DNA of 64,000 nucleotides from Massilia soli (GCF_016809835.1 NZ_JAFBIL020000001.1:434001-498000), one strand, 5' to 3'; shown: positions 17,168 through 26,376, numbered from the stretch's first letter. Notes: generated by a model not told the origin, from the letters alone. Translations and numbers: made by a program.

Positions 17168-17641
17168 ATGTCTGACGAAAACCTGCAACCTGTATTCCAA
17201 ATCCAACGCGTCTACCTGAAAGACATGTCGCTGGAGCAGCCGAACTCCCCAGCCATCTTCCTCGAGCAGGAAGCGCCATCGATCGAAGTATCGCTGGACG
17301 TGGGCGCTGAATCGATCGCCGACGGCATCTACGAGTCGACCGTGACCATCACCGTGACCGCCAAGGTCAAGGACAAAGTCGCTTTCCTGGTTGAAGGCAA
17401 GCAAGCTGGTATCTTCGAAGCACGCAACATTCCAGAAGACCAGATGGACCCACTGCTGGGAATCGGTTGCCCGAACATCGTCTACCCTTACCTGCGTGGC
17501 AACATCGCCGACATCATCACCCGTGCCGGCTTCCCGCCAGTTCACCTCGCGGAAATCAACTTCGAAGTGTTCTACCAGCAGCGCCGCCAGGCACTGGCTG
17601 AAGCAGCAGCGGCCGCACCAGCGGCCGGCGCAGTCAACTAA
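17168..17641 (+). CDS. secB: Protein-export chaperone SecB
   Basis: This 157-residue tetrameric cytoplasmic chaperone holds preproteins unfolded and delivers them to SecA. It shows the family sequence [20 protein letters not shown], the SecA-contact acidic face, [14 protein letters not shown] and the conserved [20 protein letters not shown] and [12 protein letters not shown] segments. The C-terminal tail is Ala-rich rather than basic. In this window SecB would supply precursors of the secretins, pseudopilins and lipoproteins encoded nearby. Confidence 0.97.
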   Translation: MSDENLQPVFQIQRVYLKDMSLEQPNSPAIFLEQEAPSIEVSLDVGAESIADGIYESTVTITVTAKVKDKVAFLVEGKQAGIFEARNIPEDQMDPLLGIGCPNIVYPYLRGNIADIITRAGFPPVHLAEINFEVFYQQRRQALAEAAAAAPAAGAVN

Positions 17642-17736
17642 GCAGTTCGCAACACCGGGAAAGGCGGCCTGTGCCCGCGCGCTGCGCGGCAAGGCGCAGG
17701 CTGCCACCCTCTCCCAACCTGTCGGCGAAGGCCAGC

Positions 17737-18180
17737 ATGACAATCTCCCGTTTTATCGCAAGCGCAGTGCTGTTGCTGACATCGGCACACCTGCACGCGT
17801 TCGAATTCAAGACGGTTGGCGCGAACGCGGTCGTGCTGTACGACGCGCCATCGACCAAGGGCGGCAAGCTGTTTGTCGCGCCGCGCGGCATGCCGGTCCA
17901 GGTCGTACTGACCTATGGCGACTGGGCCAAGGTGCGCGACGCCAGCGGCGACATGGCATGGCTGGAGCAGCGCTCGCTCAGTGTCCGCCGCAACGTCGTG
18001 GTACGAAACATCAACGCAAAAGTACGCAGCGCGCCCGACGACGGCGCGCCCCTGCTGATGACGGCCGACAAGGGCGTCATCCTCGAACTGGTCGACCCGC
18101 AGCCGTCAAGCTGGATCCGCGTGCGCCACCGCGACGGTATTTCCGGCTACATAAAAATGGCCGACGTCTGGGGCATCTGA
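17737..18180 (+). CDS. Exported SH3-domain protein
   Basis: A 147-residue protein with a signal peptide ([21 protein letters not shown]) and two bacterial SH3-like segments: [20 protein letters not shown] with the [19 protein letters not shown] end, and [20 protein letters not shown] with [20 protein letters not shown]. Such domains bind peptidoglycan stem peptides in other bacteria. The start is placed at the Met that begins the signal peptide rather than at an in-frame Met 22 codons earlier. It lies 22 bases before gpsA and probably shares its transcript. Confidence 0.82.
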   Translation: MTISRFIASAVLLLTSAHLHAFEFKTVGANAVVLYDAPSTKGGKLFVAPRGMPVQVVLTYGDWAKVRDASGDMAWLEQRSLSVRRNVVVRNINAKVRSAPDDGAPLLMTADKGVILELVDPQPSSWIRVRHRDGISGYIKMADVWGI

Positions 18181-18202
18181 CCCCAACCAACTTTCCGGCC
18201 CC

Positions 18203-19234
18203 ATGCAAAATCTTACGACAACTTCCAGCAGAATCACCATCCTTGGCGCCGGCGCCTGGGGTACCGCCGTCGCCATCGCGCTGGCCGCGCGCCACGACGT
18301 GCTGCTGTGGGCGCGCAATCCGGCGATGGTCGACGCGACCCGCGCCGCGGGCGAGAACACCGCCTACCTGCCCGGCTGCCCCCTTCCTGCCGGACTGAAC
18401 ATTACTAGCGACCTGCACGCGGCGATCGATCACGTCAGCGGCCCTGGGGCCGACGATTCGCTGCTGATCGCGGCCTGCCCCGTGGCTGGCCTGCGTCCGC
18501 TGCTGGAGCAGCTCAAGCCGTTGCCGATTCCGAATATCGTCTGGCTGTGCAAGGGCTTCGAAGGCGGCACCGGCTTGCTGCCGCACCAGGTCATGCAAGA
18601 AGTGCTGGGCGACAGCGTCGCCGGCGCGGCCTTGTCCGGACCATCGTTTGCGCAGGAAGTGGCGCGCGGGCTGCCATGCGCGCTGACGGTGGCGTCCGAG
18701 TCGCGCGAATTGCGCGAGCGGGTGGTCTCGCTGGTGCACGCCGGCAGCATCCGCGTGTATTCCTGCGACGACCTGATCGGCGTGGAAGTCGGCGGCGCGG
18801 TCAAGAATGTGCTGGCGATCGCCACCGGCGTCGCCGATGGCCTGGGGCTGGGCCTGAATGCGCGTGCGGCATTGATTACCCGCGGGCTGGCCGAGATTAC
18901 CCGGCTCGGGGTTGCGCTGGGCGCCAACGCCGCGACCTTCATGGGCTTGACGGGGATGGGTGATTTGATTCTCACCTGCACTGGCGACCTGTCGCGCAAC
19001 CGCCGGGTTGGCCTGGCGCTGGCGCAGGGCAAGGCGCTTGATGCGATCGTCGCCGAGTTGGGGCATGTGGCCGAAGGCGTGCCGTGTGCCAGGGCGGTGC
19101 GCGAACTGGCGGGCAAGCTGGGGGTCGAGATGCCGATTACCGATGCGGTGGCGGAGGTGCTGTTCGACGGCGCCAAGCCGCTCGATACGCTGGCGAAGCT
19201 GCTGGCACGCGACCCGCGCGTCGAGATCGCCTGA
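18203..19234 (+). CDS. gpsA: Glycerol-3-phosphate dehydrogenase [NAD(P)+]
   Basis: This 343-residue soluble enzyme reduces dihydroxyacetone phosphate to sn-glycerol 3-phosphate for phospholipid synthesis. The Rossmann motif [18 protein letters not shown] is at residues 11-28. Further signatures are [26 protein letters not shown], the catalytic Lys region [41 protein letters not shown] (NRRVG) and the C-terminal [15 protein letters not shown] stretch at residues 30-60 is slightly longer than in E. coli. The secB-(SH3)-gpsA arrangement is conserved across many proteobacteria. Confidence 0.97.
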   Translation: MQNLTTTSSRITILGAGAWGTAVAIALAARHDVLLWARNPAMVDATRAAGENTAYLPGCPLPAGLNITSDLHAAIDHVSGPGADDSLLIAACPVAGLRPLLEQLKPLPIPNIVWLCKGFEGGTGLLPHQVMQEVLGDSVAGAALSGPSFAQEVARGLPCALTVASESRELRERVVSLVHAGSIRVYSCDDLIGVEVGGAVKNVLAIATGVADGLGLGLNARAALITRGLAEITRLGVALGANAATFMGLTGMGDLILTCTGDLSRNRRVGLALAQGKALDAIVAELGHVAEGVPCARAVRELAGKLGVEMPITDAVAEVLFDGAKPLDTLAKLLARDPRVEIA

Positions 19235-19260
19235 CGACATTCGCACCTTGCCACTGCGCA

Positions 19261-19285
19261 GGCGGATAGGCAAAGCGCATCCGCC
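19261..19285. terminator. Weak hairpin between convergent gpsA and cupin genes
   Basis: GGCGGAT (19261-19267) and ATCCGCC (19279-19285) form a 7-bp stem with an 11-base loop between two convergent genes. No clear T-run follows on either strand. Confidence 0.3.
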
Positions 19286-19302
19286 GTTGTTCCCTGCGTC
19301 GC

Positions 19303-19662
19303 CTAGGGGTTGAACACCTTCGATTCGGTCGAACCGTTTTTGAGCAGGATGGTCAGCAAGGCCACCGAATCGACCGTCGCCTGCACCGAGTGCGGCACCC
19401 CCCCCAGCAAGAACAGCATCTCGCCCGGCTTGAGCACCGTGCTGCCCCCGTGCGCAGTGCAGACGATCTCGCCTTCCAGGCATTGCAGCGTCATCTCCCC
19501 CTCGACCTTGTGCTCAGGCATGGCGCGCGCCTTGGGCAGCACCAGCCTGATCAATTCCATATTGTCGGTCTTGGCCAGCGCCACCGAGGTGAAGTAAGCG
19601 ATATCGTCATCGCTCCGCTGGAGCGGGATGCGCTCGCCCGAGGCGGCATGTTGTAAGGCCAT
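19303..19662 (-). CDS. Cupin-domain protein
   Basis: A 119-residue single cupin barrel. Motif 1 is reduced (LPKARAMPEHKVEGEMTLQC, with one His and Glu), and motif 2 is GEMLFLLGGVPHSVQATVDS with its His. The function cannot be read from the sequence; similar small cupins are often described as anti-sigma or metabolite-sensing domains, but no partner is visible. The start at 19662 is preceded by AGGAG; an upstream in-frame Met is discarded. It follows the DUF2461 gene by 11 bases and is probably co-transcribed with it. Confidence 0.8.
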   Translation of the reverse strand: MALQHAASGERIPLQRSDDDIAYFTSVALAKTDNMELIRLVLPKARAMPEHKVEGEMTLQCLEGEIVCTAHGGSTVLKPGEMLFLLGGVPHSVQATVDSVALLTILLKNGSTESKVFNP

Positions 19663-19673
19663 GGTTGCTCCTG

Positions 19674-20363
19674 TCAGTCCGGTTCGATCGCGATTGCCAC
19701 GCTGCGCAGCCAATTGACGAGCGCGGAGGCATCCTTAAACGCGCGCGCCAGTTGCGGCACCAGTTTCTCTGGTGCGTTCACGTCCAGTTTGATCTCTGTC
19801 CACACGAAAAAACTCTTCAGCTTCAGGTACTCGACGTGCTGGTGCGCGGGGTCGAAGCCTTTCGGCGGCCGTTGCAGTTTGTCTTCGTCGAGCAGGTCGC
19901 CGTAGGTCGCGCGCAGTTGTTTATTCTTCAGCAATTTGGCAAACCCTGTCGCATCGTTGACGATGGCGTCGCGGATCGCGCGCAGCCGGTCCGCGGGCGG
20001 CAGGTATTCGCCGACGCCGAAGCCCAGCGTGCCGTTGCCTTCGATCTGGAAGTAATAGGTCGAGCCGCCGCCGGCGCTCGGGCGGCGCTTGTCGTTGGGG
20101 GTGATGCCGGCCGAGAAACGCGTCTTGTAGGGGCTGCGGTCGTGCGAGAAGCGGATGTCGCGGTTGATGCGGAACATCGCCTTCTTCGGGTTGCAGCCGG
20201 CAACGAGCGGATCGAACTTGCCCAGTTCGCCGATCAGCTCGGTGACGACATCGAGGAACTCGGCGCGCAGGATGTCGTAGCGCGGCTTGTTCATGATGAA
20301 CCAGGGACGGTTGTTGTTTTCGCTCAGCTCGGTAAGGAATTGCGTCAGGTCGCGCAGGTGCAT
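19674..20363 (-). CDS. DUF2461 (TIGR02453) family protein
   Basis: This 229-residue protein of the DUF2461 family has the conserved opening LTQFLTELSENNNRPWFIMNKPRY split across residues 6-29, the core FRINRDIRFSHDRSPYKTRF, AGITPNDKRRPSAGGGSTYY, and the distal RPPKGFDPAHQHVEYLKLKS. The family is widespread and is of unknown biochemical function. No signal peptide or membrane helix is visible, so it is likely cytoplasmic. The length is typical. It begins 30 bases after the DegS-like protease gene. Confidence 0.9.
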   Translation of the reverse strand: MHLRDLTQFLTELSENNNRPWFIMNKPRYDILRAEFLDVVTELIGELGKFDPLVAGCNPKKAMFRINRDIRFSHDRSPYKTRFSAGITPNDKRRPSAGGGSTYYFQIEGNGTLGFGVGEYLPPADRLRAIRDAIVNDATGFAKLLKNKQLRATYGDLLDEDKLQRPPKGFDPAHQHVEYLKLKSFFVWTEIKLDVNAPEKLVPQLARAFKDASALVNWLRSVAIAIEPD

Positions 20364-20393
20364 CGTTGGTCCGGAAAGAAGGTGAAAGTGCGA

Positions 20394-21539
20394 TTATTGC
20401 GCACGCGGGCGTTTGCCGACGGTGACGTCGAGCGTCGCCTCGCGGTCCTTGCGCATCACCGTCATTTTAGCCTTCTGGCCGGGAGCGAGCTTGGCAATCA
20501 TGTTCAGCATGTCGGCGGTGGTGGCCACCGGCTTGCCTTCCACGCCCAGCAGGATGTCGCCCGGCTTGATGCCCGCGCGGTCGGCCGGCCCGCCCCGCAC
20601 GACGCCGGCGATGATCGCCCCGCTGTCGCGCGCCAGGCCGAAACTGGCGGCCAGTTCGGGCGTGATGTCCTGCGATTCGATGCCGATCCAGCCGCGCACC
20701 ACCTGCCCGGTCTTGATGATCGATTCCATCACGTCCTTGGCGGTGGTGACGGGAATGGCGAAGCCGATGCCGACCGAGCCGCCGGTTTGCGAGTAGATCG
20801 CGGTGTTAATGCCCAGCAAGTTGCCGTTGGTATCGACCAGCGCCCCGCCCGAGTTGCCGAAATTGATCGCGGCGTCGGTCTGGATAAAGTTTTCGAACTG
20901 GTTGATGTTGAGGTTGTTGCGGCCGACGGCCGAAACGATCCCCATCGTCACGGTCTGGCCGACGCCGAAGGGATTGCCGATCGCCAGCACGACGTCGCCA
21001 ACCTTGGCCTGCTCGGCGTGCCCGAGCACCATCACCGGCAGGTCTTTGGCCTCGATGCGGATCACGGCCAGGTCGGTTTCCGGGTCGGTGCCGATGACCC
21101 GTGCGGCGGCCTTGCGGCCATCGGCCAGCACCACGTGGATTTCGTCGGCCGCCTCGATCACATGGTTGTTGGTGAGGATGTAGCCGTCGGGGCTGACGAT
21201 CACGCCGGAACCCAGGCTGCTCTGCGGCTCGTCTTCAGGCAAGCGGTCGCCGAAGAAACGGCGGAAGAACGGATCGCGCATCAGCGGATGGTTCTGGCGC
21301 AGCGCCTTGGTGGTCAGGATGTTGACCACGGCCGGCATCGCCCGCTCGGCGGCGTTGCGGTAGCTGCCCGAGGCCGGCAGCGCCGGCGCCTGCAGGACCG
21401 AGGCGGTATCGGCCACGGTCTGCACGCGGGTACCGATGCCGGTGCGGCCAAGCCAGTCCGGGCGCATCGCGGCAACCACGAAATAGACGGCGAGCGCTAT
21501 CGTGACTGCCTGCGCAAACAATAACCAGAATCGACGCAT
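20394..21539 (-). CDS. DegS-like membrane-anchored trypsin-type serine protease with one PDZ
   Basis: A 381-residue periplasmic protease tethered by an N-terminal helix (WLLFAQAVTIALAVYFVVAA). The trypsin-like domain has the triad His126 (ILTNNHVIEA), Asp156 (DPETDLAVIRI) and Ser230 (NFGNSGGALVD). A single C-terminal PDZ domain follows (about 285-375, GPADRAGIKPGDILLGVEGK). One PDZ plus a membrane anchor is the DegS layout, not the two-PDZ DegP/DegQ layout. In enterics DegS cleaves anti-sigma-E; no rseA or rpoE is in this window, so that role is inferred by resemblance only. Confidence 0.88.
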   Translation of the reverse strand: MRRFWLLFAQAVTIALAVYFVVAAMRPDWLGRTGIGTRVQTVADTASVLQAPALPASGSYRNAAERAMPAVVNILTTKALRQNHPLMRDPFFRRFFGDRLPEDEPQSSLGSGVIVSPDGYILTNNHVIEAADEIHVVLADGRKAAARVIGTDPETDLAVIRIEAKDLPVMVLGHAEQAKVGDVVLAIGNPFGVGQTVTMGIVSAVGRNNLNINQFENFIQTDAAINFGNSGGALVDTNGNLLGINTAIYSQTGGSVGIGFAIPVTTAKDVMESIIKTGQVVRGWIGIESQDITPELAASFGLARDSGAIIAGVVRGGPADRAGIKPGDILLGVEGKPVATTADMLNMIAKLAPGQKAKMTVMRKDREATLDVTVGKRPRAQ

Positions 21540-21559
21540 CAGGACCCGCCTCTTTGCAA

Positions 21560-21988
21560 TTAGATGGTGGTGCGTCCCGATGGTTTCAGCGAGTCGCGAA
21601 TCTCGCGCAGCAGCAAGACTTCTTCCACCTCGACGGGCGTGGCGACCGGCTCGGGCGCGCGCAGCTTGTTCATCATGCGGATCATCTGGAAGATGATGAA
21701 GGCCAGGATCGCAAAATTCAGCAGCACGGTCAGGAAGTTGCCGTACGCAATGACCGCGCCCAGCTTCTTGGCTTCGACCAGGGTCAGGTCCATGGCCTGG
21801 CCATTCAGCGGCAGGTAGTAGTTGGCGAAGTCGAGGCCGCCGATCAGGCGTCCGATCGGCGGCATGATGATGTCCTGCACCAGCGAATCGACGATCTTGG
21901 CAAATGCGCTGCCAATAATCACGCCCACGGCCAGGTCCATCACATTGCCCTTCATTGCAAACTGCTTGAACTCGCTCATCATTGACAT
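21560..21988 (-). CDS. mscL: Large-conductance mechanosensitive channel MscL
   Basis: This 142-residue homopentameric channel opens under membrane tension during osmotic downshock. It has the amphipathic N-terminal helix ([20 protein letters not shown]), TM1 ([20 protein letters not shown]), the conserved PPIGRLIGG, the periplasmic loop, TM2 ([20 protein letters not shown]) and the charged C-terminal helix. The start MSMMSEF is preceded by GGGAG at good spacing; MSEF three codons later is the alternative. The gene lies upstream of the DegS-like protease with a 20-base gap. Confidence 0.96.
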   Translation of the reverse strand: MSMMSEFKQFAMKGNVMDLAVGVIIGSAFAKIVDSLVQDIIMPPIGRLIGGLDFANYYLPLNGQAMDLTLVEAKKLGAVIAYGNFLTVLLNFAILAFIIFQMIRMMNKLRAPEPVATPVEVEEVLLLREIRDSLKPSGRTTI

Positions 21989-22165
21989 TGCTGGTCTCCC
22001 AATATGTGAAAATTCACATGTCAATCATACATCGCCCGGTCGGACGATGAAATAGGCGGCAAGGTGGTCATCAGCCCTTTTACGCGAAAATGCCCGATTT
22101 CTGGTCACATTTGCCGCCAAAACGACGCTAACGAAGGCTGCAGCCTTGCTCGACGCGCATTTTTC

Positions 22166-22194
22166 TTCAATTCGCCAGCCGCTTCCCTTATAAT
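22166..22194 (+). promoter_or_regulatory. petA: Probable sigma70 promoter of petABC
   Basis: A perfect TATAAT at 22189-22194 with TTCAAT at 22166-22171 (17-base spacer) lies about 65 bases upstream of petA in an otherwise gene-free stretch. Confidence 0.6.
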
Positions 22195-22259
22195 TTAAGG
22201 TTGCTAGAAGTTCCAAGTAGCTTTTTATAAGATTCGAATTTTGACTGATTGGGGTTGGT

Positions 22260-22865
22260 ATGAGTAACGAAAAGCAGGTCGATCCGGGCCGACGCGGCGT
22301 GCTCGTCGCTACGTGCGCGGCGGGCGGTGTTGTCGGTTTAGCCACGGCGGGAGCCTTGGTAAGCACATTCCAGCCGTCGGAACGTGCGAAAGCCGCCGGT
22401 GCGCCGGTAGAGGTAGACGTGGCCGGCATGCAGCCTGGCCAGATGCAAACCGTGGAATGGCGCGGCAAGCCGGTCTGGATTCTGAAGCGTTCGCCAGAAA
22501 TGGTCGCATCGCTGGCGAAGACCGAAGGCGAGCTGGCGGACCCGAACTCGGAACGCACGCCTGACGCGCTGACCCCTGAGTACGCTCGCAACCAGCATCG
22601 CTCGATCCAGCCAGAAATCCTGGTAGCGGTCGGCATCTGCTCGCACCTGGGCTGCTCGCCAACGTCGAAATTCACCGAAGGCCCGCAGCCTAGCCTGCCG
22701 GACAACTGGGCGGGCGGCTTCATCTGCCCATGCCATGGTTCGACCTTCGACCTGGCCGGCCGCGTATTCAAGAACAAGCCTGCACCGGACAACCTCGAAG
22801 TGCCGCGCCACATGTTCGTCGGCGACAAGCTGATCATCGGTAAAGACGCGAAAGGCGACGCATAA
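22260..22865 (+). CDS. petA: Ubiquinol-cytochrome c reductase Rieske iron-sulfur subunit
   Basis: This 201-residue Rieske protein of the cytochrome bc1 complex transfers electrons from ubiquinol to cytochrome c1. An N-terminal membrane anchor with twin Arg (GRRGVLVATCAAGG) suggests Tat export. The [2Fe-2S] ligands are in CSHLGC (Cys127, His129) and CPCHG (Cys156, His159), with Cys132 and Cys158 positioned for the stabilising disulfide. The short loop GSTFDLAGRVF and NLEVPRHMF complete the fold. It heads petABC; the next gene begins 2 bases later. Confidence 0.97.
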   Translation: MSNEKQVDPGRRGVLVATCAAGGVVGLATAGALVSTFQPSERAKAAGAPVEVDVAGMQPGQMQTVEWRGKPVWILKRSPEMVASLAKTEGELADPNSERTPDALTPEYARNQHRSIQPEILVAVGICSHLGCSPTSKFTEGPQPSLPDNWAGGFICPCHGSTFDLAGRVFKNKPAPDNLEVPRHMFVGDKLIIGKDAKGDA

Positions 22866-22867
22866 TC

Positions 22868-24277
22868 ATGGCTTTTAAAGAAACGAAATTCCCTGCCGAT
22901 GCACCAGCCGCCGAAAAAGCGCTGGGCTGGGTGGATGACCGCTTCCCGCTGACCAAGCTGTGGAACGACCAGTGGGGCAAGTACTACGCGCCGAAAAACT
23001 TCAACTTCTGGTACATCTTCGGCTCGCTGGCGATGCTGGTGCTGGTGCTGCAGATCGTCACCGGCATCTTCCTGACGATGCACTACAAGCCTGACGCCAA
23101 CCTGGCCTTCGGCTCGGTCGAGTACATCATGCGCGAAGTACCGTGGGGCTGGCTGGTGCGCTACATGCACTCGACCGGCGCGTCGGCGTTCTTCATCATC
23201 GTCTACCTGCACATGACCCGCGGCCTGCTGTACGGTTCGTACCGCAAGCCGCGCGAGCTGGTCTGGCTGTTCGGCTTCGCGATCTTCCTGATGCTGATGG
23301 CGGAAGCCTTCTTCGGCTACCTGCTGCCATGGGGCCAGATGTCGTACTGGGGCGCACAAGTGATCGTCAACCTGTTCGGCGCGATTCCGCTGATCGGGCC
23401 TGACCTGTCGCTGTGGATCCGCGGCGACTACGTTGTTTCCGACGCTACCCTGAACCGCTTCTTCGCCTTCCACGTGATCGCGATCCCGCTGGTTCTGCTG
23501 GGCCTGGTTGCCGCTCACCTGATCGCGCTGCACGAAGTGGGCTCGAACAATCCTGACGGTATCGAAATCAAGGAAAACCTGGGTCCTGACGGCCATCCGG
23601 TCGACGGCATTCCTTCGCACCCTTACTACACCGTGCATGACCTGTTCGGCGTCTCGGTGTTCCTGACGATCTTCAGCGCGGTGGTGTTCTTTGCGCCTGA
23701 GATGGGCGGCTACTTCCTCGAGTACAACAACTTCATCCCGGCTGACTCGCTGAAGACCCCGGCACACATCGCGCCGACCTGGTACTTCACGCCGTTCTAC
23801 TCGGTACTGCGTGCAACGACCGCCGACTTCATGTATGTGCTGATGGCTGCTGTTGCCGCCTACGTCGTGTTCATCTGGCTGAAATCGCGCCTGTCGTTCA
23901 AGACCAAGGCGATCATCGCCGTGGTGGCGCTGGTGGCGATCATCGGCATGCTGCCAGCGGTGCTGGATGCGAAGTTCTGGGGCGTTGTCCTGTTCGGTTC
24001 GTCGGTGATGATCATCGCCGCGCTGCCGTGGCTGGACCACTCCCCGGTCAAGTCGATCCGCTATCGTCCTGACTGGCACAAGTATGTGTACATCGTGTTC
24101 GGTATCTCGTTCGTGATCCTGGGCTACCTCGGTACCCAGCTGCCGACCGACATCTTCACGCTGATTTCGCAAGTTTGCACGCTGTTGTACTTCAGCTTCT
24201 TCCTGCTGATGCCATGGTGGAGCACGATGGGCACGTTCAAGACCGTGCCTTCCCGTGTGACGTTCCATCCGCATTAA
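22868..24277 (+). CDS. petB: Cytochrome b of the bc1 complex
   Basis: A 469-residue polytopic haem protein carrying the Qo and Qi sites. Segments include the first membrane helix (NFWYIFGSLAMLVLVLQIVT), the haem-binding helices with His pairs (RYMHSTGASAFFIIVYLHMT; FFAFHVIAIPLVLLGLVAAH), the Qo-site PEWY equivalent PTWYFTPFYSVLRA, and further C-terminal helices beyond the cytochrome b6-type core. This length is typical of beta-proteobacterial full-length cytochrome b. PTWY in place of PEWY is a variation in the ubiquinol-oxidation motif seen in some lineages. Confidence 0.97.
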   Translation: MAFKETKFPADAPAAEKALGWVDDRFPLTKLWNDQWGKYYAPKNFNFWYIFGSLAMLVLVLQIVTGIFLTMHYKPDANLAFGSVEYIMREVPWGWLVRYMHSTGASAFFIIVYLHMTRGLLYGSYRKPRELVWLFGFAIFLMLMAEAFFGYLLPWGQMSYWGAQVIVNLFGAIPLIGPDLSLWIRGDYVVSDATLNRFFAFHVIAIPLVLLGLVAAHLIALHEVGSNNPDGIEIKENLGPDGHPVDGIPSHPYYTVHDLFGVSVFLTIFSAVVFFAPEMGGYFLEYNNFIPADSLKTPAHIAPTWYFTPFYSVLRATTADFMYVLMAAVAAYVVFIWLKSRLSFKTKAIIAVVALVAIIGMLPAVLDAKFWGVVLFGSSVMIIAALPWLDHSPVKSIRYRPDWHKYVYIVFGISFVILGYLGTQLPTDIFTLISQVCTLLYFSFFLLMPWWSTMGTFKTVPSRVTFHPH

Positions 24278-24314
24278 TTGACGACATCACAGAAAAGCGC
24301 AAAGGACACATTAC

Positions 24315-25076
24315 ATGATTTTTTCTAAGAAACTGATCGCTATCCTGGCATTGCTGCCGGGCCTGGCACTGGCAGCCGCGGGCGGGTTTCCGCTCGATCA
24401 GGCGCCGGAACGCAACAGCCTGACGTCGCTGCAAAATGGCGCCAAGCTGTTCGTCAACTATTGCCTGAACTGCCACTCGGCCTCGTCGATGCGCTACAAC
24501 CGCCTGCGCGATCTCGGCCTGTCGGAAGAGCAGATCAAAGCCAACCTGCTGTTCTCGCAGGACAAGGTCGGCGCCCTGATGACGACGGCGCTGCGCCCGG
24601 AAGATGCGAAAGCATGGTTCGGCGTGGTTCCGCCGGACCTGTCGGTGATCGCCCGTGCCAAGGCATCGCCAGCGGGCACCGGCAGCGACTATCTCTACAC
24701 TTACCTGCGTACCTTCTACAAGGACGACACCCGTCCGACTGGCTGGAACAACATGGTGGTGCCGAACGTTGCAATGCCACACGTGATGTGGCAGCAGCAA
24801 GGCGTGCGCACCGTCAAGATGGTTGATGAGAAAGATCCGCATGATCCAAGCAAGACCGTGCACAAATTCGCCGGTTTTGAGCAGGTCACCCCAGGCACGA
24901 TGAGCGCGACCGAGTTCGACACCGCGACCGCCGACCTGGTGGCTTATCTGGGCTGGATGGCCGAGCCTGCACAGAACACCCGCAAGCGCCTCGGCGTCTG
25001 GGTGCTGCTGTTCATGTCGACCTTTGCCCTGCTGGCATGGCTGCTGTCCAAGTCGTACTGGAAAGAAGTGAAGTAA
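24315..25076 (+). CDS. petC: Cytochrome c1 of the bc1 complex
   Basis: This 253-residue membrane-anchored c-type cytochrome accepts electrons from the Rieske protein. It has a signal peptide (LIAILALLPGLALAAAG), the haem c motif CLNCH at residues 50-54 followed by SASSMRYNRL, a candidate axial Met in VPNVAMPHVM and a C-terminal anchor helix (LGVWVLLFMSTFALLAWLLS). The RKRLGVWVL junction and length match c1 rather than soluble c cytochromes. It closes the petABC operon before a hairpin. Confidence 0.97.
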   Translation: MIFSKKLIAILALLPGLALAAAGGFPLDQAPERNSLTSLQNGAKLFVNYCLNCHSASSMRYNRLRDLGLSEEQIKANLLFSQDKVGALMTTALRPEDAKAWFGVVPPDLSVIARAKASPAGTGSDYLYTYLRTFYKDDTRPTGWNNMVVPNVAMPHVMWQQQGVRTVKMVDEKDPHDPSKTVHKFAGFEQVTPGTMSATEFDTATADLVAYLGWMAEPAQNTRKRLGVWVLLFMSTFALLAWLLSKSYWKEVK

Positions 25077-25083
25077 GTCGCTC

Positions 25084-25107
25084 ATTGCCCGCAGTTTCGC
25101 GGGCAAT
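25084..25107 (+). terminator. Hairpin after petC
   Basis: ATTGCCCGC and GCGGGCAAT form a perfect 9-bp stem with a 6-base loop, followed by CATTTTCC. It probably terminates or attenuates the petABC transcript before sspA. Confidence 0.65.
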
Positions 25108-25165
25108 CATTTTCCGGGGTGATCCGCTAGTCGTTTCACCCCTTTGTTTCTAAGGAACTATAAAC

Positions 25166-25777
25166 ATGATGGTTCTCTACTCGGGCACTACCTGCCCATT
25201 CTCGCAACGCTGCCGCCTGGTCCTGTTTGAAAAAGGCATGGACTTTGAAGTGCGCGATGTCGACCTGTTCAACAAGCCGGAAGATATTTCGACGATGAAC
25301 CCGTACGGCCAGGTGCCTATCCTGGTTGAGCGCGAACTGATCTTGTACGAATCGAACATCATCAATGAATACATCGACGAGCGCTTCCCGCATCCGCAAC
25401 TGATGCCGGCCGACCCGCTGATGCGCGCACGCGCACGCCTGATGCTGTTCAATTTCGAAAAAGAACTGTTCGTCCACGTGCACGTGCTGGAAAGCGAACG
25501 CGCCAAGGCCAACGACAAGAGCCACGACAAGGCCCGCGCAGAAATCCGCGACCGCCTGACCACGCTCGCGCCGCTGTTCCTGAAGAACAAGTACATGCTG
25601 GGCGACGAGTTCTCGATGCTCGACGTGGCGATCGCGCCGCTGCTGTGGCGCCTCGACCACTACGGCATTGAGCTGTCGAAGACCGCGGCGCCGCTGATGA
25701 AGTATGCCGAGCGCATCTTCTCGCGTCCAGCCTACATCGAAGCGCTGACGCCGTCCGAAAAGGTCATGCGCCGTTAA
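25166..25777 (+). CDS. sspA: Stringent starvation protein A (GST-fold RNA polymerase-associated protein)
   Basis: This 203-residue SspA-type protein has a glutathione S-transferase fold. The thioredoxin-like N-terminal domain (MVLYSGTTCPFSQRCRLVLF; the cis-Pro in PYGQVPILVERELILYESNI) is followed by the all-helical C-terminal domain (LFLKNKYMLGDEFSMLDVAI). In enterics SspA binds RNA polymerase and affects stationary-phase and acid-stress genes and does not act as a GST. The sspA-sspB pairing downstream of petABC is the standard arrangement and supports the call. Confidence 0.94.
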   Translation: MMVLYSGTTCPFSQRCRLVLFEKGMDFEVRDVDLFNKPEDISTMNPYGQVPILVERELILYESNIINEYIDERFPHPQLMPADPLMRARARLMLFNFEKELFVHVHVLESERAKANDKSHDKARAEIRDRLTTLAPLFLKNKYMLGDEFSMLDVAIAPLLWRLDHYGIELSKTAAPLMKYAERIFSRPAYIEALTPSEKVMRR

Positions 25778-25787
25778 TTGCAGCACC

Positions 25788-25840
25788 CTACACGCCAGCA
25801 TGCGCCGCCTCCCGGCGGATCGCAGTACACTGGCGTGTAG
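25788..25840. repeat. Nested palindrome between sspA and sspB
   Basis: CTACACGCCAG (25788-25798) and CTGGCGTGTAG (25830-25840) are perfect complements. The 31-base interior contains a second stem, CCGCC with GGCGG (25805-25809 and 25814-25818). The element fills most of the gap and would form a strong two-tier hairpin in the sspA-sspB mRNA. Confidence 0.7.
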
Positions 25841-25864
25841 CTTCCCGTAGCCATTCCCAAATAC

Positions 25865-26374
25865 ATGTCTGAAATCTCAACAAAGCCTTACATGCTGCGC
25901 GCCATCTACGAATGGTGTACTGATAGCGGCTTGACGCCCTACCTTGCGGTCAAGGTCGATGCTGCCACCACTGTGCCGATGGAATACGTCAAAAAAGGCG
26001 AAATCGTGCTCAACATCAGCTACGGCGCGACGTCCGGCCTGAAGATGGACAACGAAGCGATCCAGTTCCGCGCGCGTTTCGGCGGGGTATCGCGCGAGAT
26101 CTACGTGCCGGTGCACAACGTGCTGGCCATCTACGCCAACGAAAACGGCCAGGGCATGGCGTTTGAAGTCGCGGAAACGGCTGCGGAAGCCCGTTCGCCA
26201 GTGGCCAGCGCGCCAGCCGAGCCGGCGCCGTCGTTGACGCAGGCCAGCCCGGCATTGGCGTCGGTGCCTAGCGCGGCGCCGGAACCTTCAAGCTCAGCGG
26301 TGTCGCAGAATCCAGACGACAATAACGATCCGCCTAAAAAAGGCGGCCGTCCGACGCTCACGCGGATCAAATAG
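25865..26374 (+). CDS. sspB: ClpXP specificity-enhancing factor SspB
   Basis: A 169-residue adaptor that delivers ssrA-tagged proteins to ClpXP. The globular domain (about 1-105) has KPYMLRAIYEWCTDSGLTPY, VLNISYGATSGLKMDNEAIQ and RFGGVSREIYVPVHNVLAIY, as in SspB. A flexible Ala/Pro/Ser-rich linker follows, ending in the conserved ClpX-binding tail GGRPTLTRIK. The tail is intact, so tethering to ClpX is expected. It follows sspA and precedes the tRNA-Thr promoter. Confidence 0.95.
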   Translation: MSEISTKPYMLRAIYEWCTDSGLTPYLAVKVDAATTVPMEYVKKGEIVLNISYGATSGLKMDNEAIQFRARFGGVSREIYVPVHNVLAIYANENGQGMAFEVAETAAEARSPVASAPAEPAPSLTQASPALASVPSAAPEPSSSAVSQNPDDNNDPPKKGGRPTLTRIK

Positions 26375-26376
26375 GC

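Noticed and set aside
22025-24274. A 749-residue open frame opposite petA and petB
   Set aside because: It is antisense to both genes; its His/Arg/Gln-rich composition is an effect of codon bias on the real strand.
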